Assembly: GCA_022592435.1 (NCBI GenBank)
Contig: JABYQS010000258.1
Location: 1 to 41,809 of the forward strand
Reading direction: 5' to 3'
From: Cerioporus squamosus
Lineage: Eukaryota > Basidiomycota > Agaricomycetes > Polyporales > Polyporaceae
Length of the DNA: 41,809 bases
The notes under the pieces were generated by a model that was not told the origin of the DNA, did not search any database, and worked only from the letters and a program-made list of their open reading frames with translations. Of this stretch, positions 20,335-33,079 are shown one piece after another. Both the position numbers and the translations under genes were made by a program. Every line of letters starts with the position of its first letter. Position 1 is the first letter of the stretch.

Positions 20335-22669
20335 TCACATTCTGCGAAACGACAATGTCCGGCAGAGAATTGAGCGATGGTCAGCACATGTACGGATTCT
20401 AGCGAGATACAGCACGTACCAATAGCAGCCATGGCGATCACCCCGCGAACAAGCTCCCCAGCGCGAGCGCCTGCCTCCGGACGCTGCTCCGCCAGAGGTG
20501 CGCGTCCATGACGAAGTCGCCCGCGAGATCTCGACGCACGCCGCGTATATGAGCATCCCCGCGGAGATCGCCGACATGCGCCTTGCACGAGTATCAGGTT
20601 CGCTGTAGCGGCAGACCGGTCGGTGAGTCTACGACGGGTGGAAGGGAAGGGCGCAAGGTACGCACGGCCTTGGTCTTCACGCCGCCGAGCGTGGCGAGTC
20701 CGATCCCGATCCCGAGCGGCGTGGTGATGGCGAAGGTGGCAGCGAGGAGCGGCTTGAGCGTGCGTCCGGGCAGGATGTGGAAGCCATCTGCCGAGAGCAG
20801 GTAAGCTCAGTCCGCAGTATGAGAAACAGAGACGTACGTTCAGAGTCGCGCGTGGGCAGGCCTGCTATCCGTATCCCAAGAGAGAGACCCTCGAAGAGCT
20901 GGTGGAAGACAATGGCGATGACAAGAGAAGCTGAGCATTCGGCGTCAGCAGCGCATACACTCCGAGGCATACAGAAGGCGACTCACTGAACTCGGACCCG
21001 CTCGTGATCGAGAGGGTCAAGCCAATAACGAGGGAATGAATCATGATGCCCAATTGTAGCACCTGAGCGCGATGGTCAGCGAGAGCCGCACGGGCGCGAT
21101 GGGAGTCCTCACCAGAATGCCGATCACCTGTCTTCTTTGGCCCACCTTCGTCTCGGTGGATTCTCCGGGGTCGTTCGCGCACTCCTCGTCGACGCTTCCG
21201 TCATGCATGTGTCCGTACCCATGCCCATGTCCACTGTCATGGTCTTCGCCGTCGATGCCGTGCATCCAGCGTTCATATCTGCGTGCGCATGGCCGTGGTG
21301 ATGACCGCGACTGCTCTGGCTATGCCCGTTTCTCGCCGTTCTTGGCCCGTTGCTTTTCACGGGCTGTGGCGGCGGGCGTCGTGGTGGCGGGAGAGGGGCC
21401 TCACTTTGCGAGGGGAATGGGAGTGGGCGTGAACGTGCGAGTGTGAACGAGGCCATCGGCGGCAGTAATGCTCGATGCTTCACTGCCCCAGCCGCTCCAC
21501 GGGAACCACGCCACCGCGAGACGCGGGCATGGTGCTTTGCGTGCGAGTCGCGCGGCTCGTGTCTGTGGTGACCTCCGGAGAAGAATGCATCGCCAGGAGG
21601 GGCGGATATGTGCGCGAGGTGGTTGCTTGGGCGAGCTGGCGGCCGACTTGAGGAGCCTTGGGAGTAGACCCATAGGGTCGGGAAACGCCGGAGATGCCGA
21701 TGGGTTGAGAGGTGACGTTTCATGCACGTGCGTGGCCGTTTGCGATGTCTCTTGGGATAACTCAGAGGGGCGAGGGGAAGGGGTGCACCAGATGGATGAC
21801 CCGCTTCGTCGACAGGTCGGCAGGGCGCTCGCCGTGGGTCGGGCGTGGAAGACCCTCTAACCAAGTCGGTGTACCGCTCGGAGTCTCCGCCAGGATAGCT
21901 GGTCGGATCTCTGTAGAAGCATCAAAGGCCATCTGCACGGATGAGGCGGATGAGGCGGTGGGTGTGGATGGGGCGGAAGGATATGACTGGAGTCTATCGA
22001 CGAATGCGGTCGACACATCTGCGACGAAGTCAGACGAGCATTCGAGGATAAGGGCCAATGTGACGTACATTCAACAAGAAATATGCACAGAAGAGAGCAC
22101 AGACTGTGGGCGGAAAGTATCAGCAACGCATCGTGCGCAAAGAGCAAAAAGTGGCGAGGCGAACAAAGAAGTCATCGGCTGTCTCAAGCTCATCAACAGC
22201 CGAACCAGGTCAAGCAATAGACGGAAAAGACCGCATACGCCGCTGAAGGAAGCAACTATGATATGAACCAGCAGTCTTTCGTCGGCGTTCGTGGACCTAT
22301 GCCGGATGCGGTGCGCAATAGGGAAGAGTACTCACACAATCATCCCAGCCCAATCTCCCACCTTCCATCTCTCATTCACAACCGGCTGCAGCAAGGCCTT
22401 GAAGGAATCTTGAAGCAGATGTACGAACGCAGTTGAGAGGATGACGCCTGTGCCGAAGTGCTTCCCGACGAAGAAGAGGATACTCGGCACGCGGATTGAG
22501 CGAAATGTCGCCGTGATGGTAGGGAATGAGACGGCTAAGTGAGTTGTGCTAGAGCCTGAGAAGACGCACTTCATGACAGACAGATGTGCGACGTACCAAA
22601 GAGAGACACAACGAAGATGAGCAGCATGATCAGCACCCGTTCCACCGTCCCGTCCTGTCCCACCAACAT
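20335..22669 (-). pseudogene. ZIP transporter, copy B, frame-broken (possibly sequence errors)
   Basis: Same gene as copies A and C, with ATG at 22669 and the 5' exons (22669-22597, 22534-22336 and the micro-exon) intact. Downstream, single-base losses break the His-rich exon and all later exons (for example near 21275, 21348, 21412, 21665 and 21775). Nearly all are one-base deletions, many in runs of G or C, clustered in one 2.8-kb stretch, so they may be consensus errors rather than decay. Like copy A, its upstream DNA is repeat X. Its last exon carries copy-C variants and the rest copy-A variants. Confidence 0.75.
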
Positions 22670-25600
22670 GACTTGAGGTAGCTTCCCGGACGCATTGTCG
22701 GTGTGATCAGACGTTCAACTCCCAATGTATCGTCAGTTGGCTTTCGCGAATCGCGATCGGTGACGTCGCGCGTCGGGGTGGCGGTGCAGCGAGAGAGCAG
22801 CGCAGCTGCTCTCGAGTCTCGACGCGGCTGCTCCCCTTTACTCGTCTCTCGTTCGTGGCCGTCGCACTCTGTTCTCTCGATCGCTCGCTCGCGTCTCTCT
22901 TGTGCCTGGTCTGCCGTCTCCACTGCTCTGTGCTTCTGCTCGGAACGCGTCTGCGCCGCTCCCACCACGCTCTCTCTCTCTGCTCCCTGCACGCAGACCA
23001 GTGCATCTCTCCCCATCCCGCACTCGCACGCAGCGACGCGCTTTCAGCTCATGTTCCTCTTCGTTCGCGTCCGGTTGACGGACCCTGCTGAGCAGCGGTT
23101 CCTCAAGGTCTGCGTACACTCGAGCGTATTACACACATACAGTGAGTGCATATACCTATCTCTGTCCTACACGCGTATCTACTGACGAACCCGTACGCTC
23201 CACCGTCCCTTGCTGACTGCGCCCCGCGCCCCGCTGCACTCTCCTCTTGCCCTACACGTCCCGGTACTTGACGTCCGCTGTCGCTGTCAAAGCTGCGATG
23301 AGAGCTACGCACGCGCGCGTCGACCATGACCGCTCACCAGGAGGAATCATCCCCAGGCCGGGGCGAGCAGCGACGCAGAGCGCCAGACGGGCTGCGCAAC
23401 GCTGGTGGCCAGGAGACGCGAGTGGAGGCGATATCGACAGGTATGTGCTCTCCTCCTCGTCCTTCTCGCCCTGTCTCTTATAGCCGGCAACTTCAGGGCT
23501 GGCCTGAGTGCTCGGACACGCGTCCTCCGACTCTCCACACACCGTCATCATCACTCGCGTCTTCGTCTTGCGAACCACGCAAGATCACTCAGCGCCTTCG
23601 GGTAGCGAACGTACCAAGTCCCCTCGCAGCAAACCACACTCCCGGTTCTCCCTCAACCGGAGATCGTTCCGCCGCTAGAGCGTGTTTCCAGGTACGTCCT
23701 TCGCGCCTTCGCATCGCCCTGCAACCCTGCAACGACCGGACACATCGGGATCTCCGCGAGTTGCACCCTCACTCCCGCGTGCTCCCAATGTCCCCTGCGT
23801 GTTGGCAGATGTCCATGTCGTGTGCGACCCATGTGCGACCGGCTGGACATGGTCCCTTGCACGCAGCGGTGCATCGAGCTCTCCATTGCAAGCCCTGCGA
23901 GGTGTCCGCGCTGCTCTCGGCGGCCGGCTACACGTCTCGCAGACGGATCACAAGGTGTGCGGCGTTGAGCCGCGCCGCGTGCTCGATACCTCGCAGCGCC
24001 CGCTTGCACTCCTCGAACAGCTGCTGCAGCGACAGTGTGCATTCCGCTTGCAGTATTCCCGCTGACATTCCAGTTCCCGCAGATGGGAGCAAGCTCGGGC
24101 AAGGGCGTGTTAGCGCGGCCGCCTCAGGCAGCCACCTCTACCGAGTCTCGCACATCCGAGAATCGAGACAACGCGCCCATCGGAAGTGGGGGCCTTCTCT
24201 TCCATCGTTCACAGAGGTCAGTGCTCTGCTACCGACGGCCGTCAGAGTGCTTGCAGATCGGTTCGCTCGCGCTCATGGCAGTACTGTGCGCATCAGCAGG
24301 ACCGCCTGCGTCGAGGGCCCAAGGCACCCCGGTACCAAGTCCACGCCCGCACTGATCCAGCCCGCGCAGCAAGTGGTTCAGCCGCCGCGGTGCTCTGACG
24401 CGTTCACGGCGGCGCCGTCTCGCCATCCGGAGTTCGGACCACGGACCACGCATGCATGCTCGATCTGGGGCGAGCGGCGAAGTGAGTACATACGTCTCGG
24501 CTGCATCTCTCCTGCTGACGACCGCCGGATGCGTACGACGACAGGTGATGCAGCAGAGGCGCGTTCACACCGAATGCACAACAGAGCATGCAACAGTCTA
24601 CGGCTACCTAGTACCGAGGTGTTCCGGTACCAAGCCCGCACTCCCGCCCCGTCGCAACTTGCATGCAGCCCGCGCATCGGCTGGTCCGGTCGCCGTGGTG
24701 GTCAAACGCGTTCGCGGTGGCTGTATCACCGCGTCGCCTGATCGTCCGTACCGAGCTGGGTCTCCGACGTACCAAGACACCATCGCAGCACTGGCCAGGT
24801 CCAAGGTAAGCCCCGCTTCCACTCGCCCCGAATGCCTGTCTGCTAGGTGTTTGTTAGTGGCTGAACGCTCGAGCTACCGCCACGCGTGATCACGGCCAGG
24901 TGCGTCCCGCGTCACTGTATCTTAACGACCTCCAGGTACCGGCTCATCGCTACCACCGCTGGGGAGCAAGCTGACGAATACTCCTGGTCTCGATTCGTCC
25001 GCCTGACTCCCCTCGCTTGCGCTGCACCTGTGTATGGTGGTAACGGAGCCAATCGCCACCGCATGCAACTTGCCGACTGGCGATGGGTTGCTTAGGATCG
25101 CCTTGATGATCGCGTCCGACGTGCTGGGCTACGAACTCGCGCGTAGCCACCCCACCTCAGGTACGGTTCCGAATGTTGCTTGCGTGCTGACCTCGACCGG
25201 CTGGAACATCAAGTCTGCTGTCTGCCAGTGCATGCGCCGCCGTGAACAGCGATCCGCCAGTGGCCTCGACGTCATGTCGACTAGAACTAGATACACCCAG
25301 CCAGTTCAGCATCTATCCACGCGATCATTCAGGTGAGGCGGGGTGGTCGCGATGCATAGTCACCACAGGTACGTCTCCTTCGACTGTCGCCTGCATGCTG
25401 ACTTCGGCCGACTCGGATGTCTAGTCCGCATGCGCTGCCCGGCGTGATAACTGACAATGTGCAGCGAACCGAACACATTCAGCAGGTGAGGCATTTGGCA
25501 GCCTCCGAGTCGCGCTTTGCAACCGGTATGGCACTGCGGCCTGAGCCTGCACGCGTGCACTCTGATGTATGTTAGCCACGCCGGACGTCCTGTCCGCACG

Positions 25601-27124
25601 CACGGTAGTATACCCACTGCCATCACTGCTGCATGGAAGATGAGAGCTGATCGCCGTATGTATGTCTGCACCTCTCCAGGACAGGACAGGCCCGCGTACC
25701 AAACTGGTGAAATGTGTGTGCGCTCGGCGTATCCTGGACTCTGGAGACGGAGGGTTCATAGTAGGATGGGTACCATGGTGCTTGAAGATGTCTTGCCGCC
25801 AAACACACGAGTTCGGCAGACAGGACGTCTTCAGCACCCTGGTGACACCCGTAGGCTCCTCCGTGTGCCTCGCAGGCTCCGAGACTCAGAGCTCGGGCTC
25901 ACCGGTTTGCCTTATGCCGACTAATGACGATGTGACCCCGAGCTCAGGTAGGACAGGTTCGAGTATGCGTATCCGCCGTTGTGATCGGCTCGTTACACGG
26001 TCTGTTCGCGGCTGGACACTTGGCCGCCTGCGTAGCGGTTTGTGCAGTGAGCTAATGTGCATCTCGAAGGCTCGCCACACAGTTTCAAACTGACAGATGT
26101 GCAGAACAACTAGTAGTTGTAGTAGTACCGGCGAGCCACGTACTAGTAGTGTTAACTACCTGGTGTCATCGTCTGCAGGCTTAGTTTGTGCTGTTGCGTA
26201 GCACATCTGTGTACTGTACCTGTGTCCGCCTGCATCAATATTTACTGAGGTACCGATCAACGGCTTGGACTTGAGGCATAGAACTCTGCCGTCGGATATC
26301 AGCGCTGCTTCCTGGAGACAGATGATGCGTAGAGAACTTCTCAGAAATTAGAGATCAAGTTGTCTTACAAAAGTCCGAGTCAGACTTGCTGTTGTCTTGG
26401 TACCAAGCTTCCTAGGGTCACAGATTCATGGTCAGATTCAGAGTCTTGTCGTGACCAATGCCGATGTTCTGCATGATAGTCCATGATGTACTACACCAGC
26501 ACCTAGCTCCTTGCAAGTCTACTACTACTCAATGAAGGGCACATGGCATGAGGGACACCGTCATGACTGAGAGACGTACTACCTGAAACATCGGCTGTGT
26601 TGCCATACACCCAGTTGCTCATAGAGACAGTGACTATGCCACCTGTACCACGCGGAAGCCGCTTAACCACAGGGTCGCAACTTGATGCTTGAACCTGGCG
26701 CCCAATATTCGGCACCAAAAGCTCGGTGCATTCGGCAGTTACTCAGTGGACCAGGAGCATCAAACAGTAGAGGAAACACGCTCACGCGCAGGCTCAGAAT
26801 TTGGAAAGTCACAAGTGCGAAGTGTACCAAGAAGTAGACAGATTCAATCGCATACTACTTAGAGCCTACAAGCACCCATAAAGTAACAGATGCGAGAGGT
26901 ACTATGGTACCCTATCGCGGGTGCATACGGAGTACTCGACATCCGACATGCAACCTACCGGCAGGGATATGGTCGCCATGGATCTCAGAACCTGACTCCG
27001 AGTCTCCGACACAACGAGAGCGCTCTCTTCGGTAAGCAGCCCTGTTTGTCGCCGCTTAGCGGGCCGTTCACCAGTGCATGACGGAAATCCGGACTGTATG
27101 TGGCCTAATCATGACTTGTAGGAC

Positions 27125-28020
27125 ATGCACGCGAGCATGTTTGAGTCCTCTCTCGCCTCCCTCGAAATCCGTGTCGCAAATCCCTCCTTCCTCCATCATC
27201 CCGGCGTGAATCGACTTGACTTCCCTGCTGAGTTCCTCTCATCTCCCATCCTCTCGTTCACGCACTACTACCTTGCTGTCGCCATGACTGGCTATCGCGC
27301 TCCAGGGAAGACTCTGCGAGCCGACTATGCCCGCCTCGAGATCCAGAAGCGGGGAGAACTGCGAGTGGGGATGAATACGGACCTCGGTGAGTACCTTCTC
27401 AATGCAGAAACGACACAGATGATCTCACCTCATGTGAACGGTCAGCGACGCGCTCTGGAAACCCGGACGCTTGCATGCGATGGACGCTCGAGTCGTACCA
27501 CCGGAACGTCTATGTCGGCCTCGGGTACGAGCTCATCGGCTGGCCACCCAGCGTCCCTTTCACCAACCTCAGCGACATCACCGGTTATGAGCGCATCGCC
27601 TCCCTTCTCTCGCGCTGGAAGACCGGCAAGATGTACTTCGCCCGAATCCCGGAAGCACGGCGTCGCGCGGCAGAGGACACCTCAGACCCGCTCAGGACTG
27701 CGCCTGCCCCACTCCACTTCGGTGTCAAGCCGAGGCAGAGCCGGAGCGACGTGAAGAAGCAGCGGTACCGCCCAAAGACGAACCCGCTGAACCTCCCCGG
27801 CCGGTTTGTTCGTGACGGCCCAAAGTCTGCTCGATGGGTCTCGGAGGATGCGGACTCAATGCCCACCGGCATCGAGCTGGAGGACGACCCCATCGAGCAG
27901 TTTGAAGACGAGCCGTGCGGACACTGCTTCTGGTGTACACCGTGTGTGCATGGTGGAGGACGGCCGCCGCATCGGGTTCCGGGAGGAGAGCTTCCGGAGG
28001 ATCCTATCGAGGTGGACTGA
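27125..28020 (+). CDS. Hypothetical protein of repeat X, copy B
   Basis: Copy of the 16741-17636 gene with the same two exons, 27125-27386 and 27446-28020, and the same at least 278-residue product. No difference from copy A was seen, so the two copies are either a very recent duplication or the same DNA assembled twice. The core GWPPSVPFTNLSDITG, the basic linker and the CGHCFWCTPC tail are all present. Function unknown. Confidence 0.58.
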
Positions 28021-28735
28021 TACGTACTCGAGCTTCGTTGCGTGTGTCCGGGATCATGTCTTTGTTATGTTGCTCTTTGTCTATGGCGCAGTCATTGTGT
28101 CTTGAGTATGCATTGAGCGATCGCCTCGCTTCCTCCCATCGTGTGCCGCTAAGATTCTAGACGCCATAGCTGTCAGAATGCGGTCCGGGTATTGAAACGT
28201 ATCCTAGCCGGCATCCTTCATAGTTGACACTTGGTACAGCGCACCAAGAAGCTCCCACCACTCTTGCTGCGCCTGGTCCCGACCCTTCGTGGATACAGCG
28301 GAACAGAGAGGCGATTGGTACCAGGGTGCGAGGTCCAGAAACACGATTTTGCATCTAGAGACCTCGCAGCCTTGTACCAAGGACCTCGAACATTTTTCCG
28401 ACGGCTCCAGAGATGTGCGGCAGCGCTGATTAGCTAGGCATCAGCAGCTCGCTTAGCCAACTCAAACCTACCGATCCGTGAGCGCATCTCCCGTTTCCAT
28501 GGAGGTGCGCTCAGATCGCAACCAGACGGCTCTCGGTGCCGCTCCGTTGGTGCACACTGCACCGTCACCCGTGTCCCCGAGGATATAGGTAGACAGACGG
28601 CGGGTATGTCTGTTCCCGCCGACATACCCAGGGTCCCTTCCTGCCTTGCCACCGTCGCCTCCTCTCTCTCGCCGCTCACAATTGGAAGCCTGAGGCCAAG
28701 TCCATCCTGCGGAAGATCCTCCCGGTGGCCGCACA

Positions 28736-29005
28736 ATGGAGAGGCCGAGGAGAATCATCTGGTACGTCGCACTGTTCTCCTTCATGTGTTTGGTACCGCC
28801 TGCGACTTGGTACCCGCCTCCGGCTCTCGGGAAGAACCTCCCTGAACGCATGGTACGTCGGACAGAGCAGTTCCGAGAACAGTGCTCGCACGATGCGCCG
28901 CGTTGGTACACACGCACAAACATATGTGCGTGTATATCAACCCGGCTGTTCGTTCTGAGTATCCAAGTCGCGCGTTGGCAATGGCGACCGGCTATCTCAG
29001 CATGA
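28736..29005 (+). CDS. Possible 89-residue small protein in X copy B
   Basis: Identical to the 18352-18621 frame: basic N-terminus, one hydrophobic segment, three Trp-Tyr pairs encoded by TGGTAC. Same doubts apply. Confidence 0.18.
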   Translation: MERPRRIIWYVALFSFMCLVPPATWYPPPALGKNLPERMVRRTEQFREQCSHDAPRWYTRTNICACISTRLFVLSIQVARWQWRPAISA

Positions 29006-29743
29006 TCTGTGGCGACCTGGTACACACTTGAGCAGGCTGATACGGACTCACCTGTCAGAGATCTCCAAAACTTTGCTTCTGAGCAACGCTGCATGTAAAT
29101 CTGAGCTTGCGGTCGTCACTCCGGAAGCCGGGATGGTACGGGACGGTCATGGCGACTCCAAGGAGCGGCTTGTTCTGAGTCCTCGGTAGCATCTGATTCT
29201 GCTCGTGTTCGGGGTGCAGGACGTGTCGCGAGGGTGTTCATGCCACGAGATAGGCGAGGCAGAGAGGTACATCACCGTAGTAGCTAGTGATGTCGTACGT
29301 AGTGGTTTGGAATAGAGTTGAAGCACGCGGTGCACCGCTCCCGAAAATGCCAGATTGGCGCTCATGCTAGGAACGAAACTTGCGCGCGGACCAGGACGAG
29401 TGCAAGAGAGAATGCAAACGTGTCAAGACGTCGTTTCAAATTATACGTGTTCAATCTGTCTCGAATACAACCCTGCGTGGCGCCGCACGACAGACGACGG
29501 GACTTCCACTTCAGCACAGCAAGCCATGGCACTCCGCCGAGCTTTCTATACACCCCAAGCACACCCAGTTTTCTTTACAGTCCCCAACACGCCCTATTTT
29601 ACTGTTTATCTCTGGTACGATCTCGTCGACTTGGACACCCGTGGCTCGCTTGACGCGCTGAGCAACGCGTCCGCTGCAAGTAAGTCCCCCACTACCCCGT
29701 CTTACTTGATCGTATCGTTGACATCGTGCCCTGCGAATTATAG

Positions 29744-30274
29744 TGGATCCACGAGGTCGGCCCTCTGCTCACGTACATGGCGTCGTGCGGCTCCGCAGGC
29801 TGCAAGAGCTTCGACCACTCCCAGGCCGAGTGGTTCAAGATCGAGGAGGACGGCCTCCGCTCGGACGGCACGTGGGCGATGCAGGACCTCTACGAGGGCA
29901 AGTCCGCGACGGTCACGCTCCCGCCGAACATCAAGGCGGGCGAGTACCTCATCCGCCACGAGCTCATCGCGCTGCACACCGCCGCGACCGTCGGCGGCGC
30001 CGAGTTCTACCCCGCGTGCGCGCAGCTCTCCGTCGGGGGCAGCCAGACGGGCACCCCAAACGAGACGGTGTCGTTCCCCGGGGCGTACACCGATCGCGAC
30101 GCGGGCATTCTCATCGATGCGTACGACATGACTGGCGACTACCCCTTCCCCGGTCCCGCCATCTCGAACCTCGCTGGCAAGACCGTTGCCGCTCGGGATG
30201 CCATCGCGAACTCGACTGCGCTCCCTCCGAGCCGCCGTGTCAGCCGTACCATGCGCTCGCTGTACCTTGCATGA
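29744..30274 (+). pseudogene. AA9 last-exon fragment, copy C
   Basis: Intact AA9 exon 3 including its acceptor (TTATAG) and stop, with the same open frame as copy A, including LHTAATVGGAEFYP. Exons 1-2 are missing: upstream lies repeat X. Splicing from the retained donor at 29680 would enter the exon in the wrong frame from the X reading that is open there. A protein started at the internal ATG 29777 would lack the signal peptide and both copper histidines of the N-terminal half. It is therefore a non-functional fragment, although its frame has stayed open. Confidence 0.88.
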
Positions 30275-30733
30275 GCGGTCACGCTGTTCCTTCGTTCACT
30301 TGCTTCATTGTCATTCCTTTCATGCTTTCTGTACATACACTACCATACACTCCTCCTAGAATTCCTACTAGTCCGTAATCGCTCTACCGGTTGTATCCCT
30401 AGAATGTTGCTCTCATCTCCGCTTTGCTGCCTGGTGCTGCATCCGGATGTATGCTTGTTATGTAGCTATCATAGACATAGAGAATGCGGCGATAGCTGCT
30501 TGTCCTGCTATCCGTTGTGTGTGACGTTCGTGCCGATGACCGAGGCGATAAGAGAAGTAGCTCTGCAAGGTGGTATGCATTGTAATTTATCCATCTGCCA
30601 TGTCGTCGAGGTATACACTATATTACAGAAGGCTACAATATCCAAGAATCCGCGTATCGTCGCATCATCGTAGTCACTAGTCCAGACTGTGCGCTCATCA
30701 GCGCCCGATCCGGAGGACGATCATAGAATGTAC

Positions 30734-33079
30734 TCACATTCTGCGAAAACGACAATGTCCGGCAGAGAATTGAGGCGATGGTCAGCACATGTACGGATTC
30801 TAGCGAGAGACAGCACGTACCCAATAGCAGCCATGGCGATCACCCCCGCGAACAAGCTCCCCAGCGCGAGCGCCTGCCTCCGGACGCTGCTCCGCCAGAG
30901 GTGCGCGTCCATGACGAAGTCGCCCGCGAGCATCTCGACGCACGCCGCGTATATGAGCATCCCCGCTGAGATCGCCGACATGACGCCTTGCACGAGTATC
31001 AGGTTCGCTGTAGCGGCAGACCGGTCGGTGAGTCTACGACGGGTGGAAGGGAAGGGCAAGGTACGCACGGCCTTTGGTCTTCACGCCGCCGAGCGTGGCG
31101 AGTCCGATCCCGATCCCGAGCGGCGTGGTGATGGCGAAGGTGGCAGCGAGGAGCGGCTTGAGCGTGCGTCCGGGCAGGATGTGGAAGCCATCTGCCGAGA
31201 GCAGGTAAGCTCAAATCCGCAGTATGAGAAACAGAGACGTACGTTCAGAGTCGCGCGTGGGCAGGCCTGCTATCCGTATCCCAAGAGAGAGACCCTCGAA
31301 GAGCTGGTGGAAGACAATGGCGATGACAAGAGAAGCTGAGCATTCGGCGTCAGCGGCGCATACACTCGACATACAGAAGGCGACTCACTGAACTCGGACC
31401 CGCTCGTGATCGAGAGGGTCAAGCCAATAACGAGGGAATGAATCATGATGCCCAATTGTAGCACCTGAGCGCGATGGTCAGCGAGAGCCGCACGGGCGCG
31501 ATGGGAGTCCTCACCAGAATGCCGATCACCTGTCTTCTTTGGCCCACCTTCGTCTCGGTGGATTCTCCGGGGTCGGTCGCGCACTCCTCGTCGACGCTTC
31601 CGTCATGCATGTGTCCGTACCCATGCCCATGTCCACTGTCATGGTCTTCGCCGTCGATGCCGTGCATCCAGCGTTCCATATCTGCGTGCGCATGGCCGTG
31701 GTGATGACCGCGACTGCTCTGGCTATGCCCGTTCTCGCCGTTCTTGGCCCCGTTGCTTTTCACGGGCTGTGGCGGCGGGCGTCGTGGTGGCGGGAGAGGG
31801 GCCTCACTTTGCGAGTGGGAATGGGAGTGGGCGTGAACGTGTGAGTGTGGACGAGGGCCATCGGCGGCAGTAATGCTCGATGCTTCACTGCCCCAGCCGC
31901 TCCACGGGAACCAGCGCCACCGCGAGACGCGGGCATGGTGCTTTGCGTGCGAGTCGCGCGGCTCGTGTCTGTGGTGACCTCCGGAGAAGAATGCATCGCC
32001 AGGAGGGGCGGATATGTGCGCGAGGTGGTTGCTTGGGCGAGCTGGCGGCCGACTTGAGGAGCCTTGGGAGGTAGACCCATAGGGTCGGGAAACGGCCGGA
32101 GATGCCGATGGGTTGAGAGGCGACGTTTCATGCACGTGCGTGGCCGTTTGCGATGTCTCTTGGGATAACTCAGGAGGGGCGAGGGGAAGGGGTGCACCAG
32201 ATGGATGACCCGCTTCGTCGAACAGGTCGGCAGGGCGCTCGCCGTGGGTCGGGCGTGGAAGACCCTCTAACCAAGTCGGTGTACCGCTCGGAGTCTCCAC
32301 CAGGATAGCTGGTCGGATCTCTGTAGAAGCATCAAAGGCCATCTGCACGGATGAGGCGGATGAGGCGGTGGGTGTGGATGGGGCGGAAGGATATGACTGG
32401 AGTCTATCGACGAATGCGGTCGACACATCTGCGACGAAGTCAGACGAGCATTCGAGGATAAGGGCCAATGTGACGTACATTCAACAAGGAATATGCATAG
32501 AAGAGAGCACAGACTGTGGGCGGAAAGTATCAGCAACGCATCGTGCGCAAAGAGCAAAAAGTGGCGATGCGAACAAAGAAGTCATCGGCTGTCTCAAGCT
32601 CATCAACAGCCGAACCAGGTCAAGCAATAGACGAAAAATACTGCATACGCCTCTGAAGGAAGCAACTATGATATGAACCAGCAGTCTTTCGTCGGCGTTC
32701 GTGGACCTATGCCGAATGCGGTGCGCAATAAGGAAGAGTACTCACACAATCATCCCAGCCCAATCTCCCACCTTCCATCTCTCGTTCACAGTCGGCTGCA
32801 GCAAGGCCTTGAAGGAATCTTGAAGCAGATGTACGAACGCAGTTGAGAGGATGACGCCTGTGCCGAAGTGCTTCCCGACGAAGAAGAGGATACTCGGCAC
32901 CCGGATTGAGCGAAATGTCGCCGTGATGGTAGGGAATGAGACGGCTAAGTGAGTTGTGCTAGAGCCTGAGAAGACGCATCTCATGACAGACAGATGTGCG
33001 ACGTACCAAAGAGAGACACAACGAAGATGAGCAGCATGATCAGCACCCGTTCCACCGTCCCGTCCTGTCCCACCAACAT
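30734..33079 (-). CDS. ZIP-family metal transporter, copy C (native promoter)
   Basis: Same exon structure as copy A: first exon from the ATG at 33079, the 35-nt micro-exon near 32480-32513, the long His-rich exon ending near 31515, then the exons with HSLVIG and HQLFEG. All parts are in frame. It differs from copy A by few residues (for example HSHSHSQSE in the His-rich loop). Predicted role is divalent metal uptake (zinc or iron) across the plasma or an internal membrane. This is the only ZIP copy in the window whose upstream DNA is unique and not repeat X, so it is the best candidate for the ancestral, normally regulated gene. Confidence 0.92.

Larger units (their letters stand above)
19294..22696. 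repeat. Repeat R, copy B (recombinant, indel-rich)
   Basis: Middle copy of the 3.4-kb AA9-ZIP segment. Left of about 20370 it shares the variants of copy C (for example the C-terminal LYLA instead of MNLA). Right of about 20560 it shares those of copy A. Between 19.29 and about 21.82 kb it has roughly thirty one-base gaps relative to both other copies; right of 21.82 kb it matches copy A. Confidence 0.88.
22697..29679. repeat. Repeat X, copy B
   Basis: Second copy of the 7.0-kb segment, offset 10384-10386 bp from copy A. Only about three single-base differences from copy A were seen up to 29.41 kb (at positions matching 13148, 14577 and 14694). Five more fall in its last 260 bp, where it is copy A that looks altered. 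It joins the orphan AA9 exon of R copy C. Confidence 0.88.

Noticed and set aside
29318..29680. CSICLEY sequence at the right end of X as a RING finger
   Set aside because: Only the first Cys pair is present and no further zinc ligands follow in frame.
29777..30274. Reading AA9 copy C as a short functional protein from the internal ATG
   Set aside because: It would lack the signal peptide, the N-terminal histidine and the second copper histidine, so it cannot be an LPMO.
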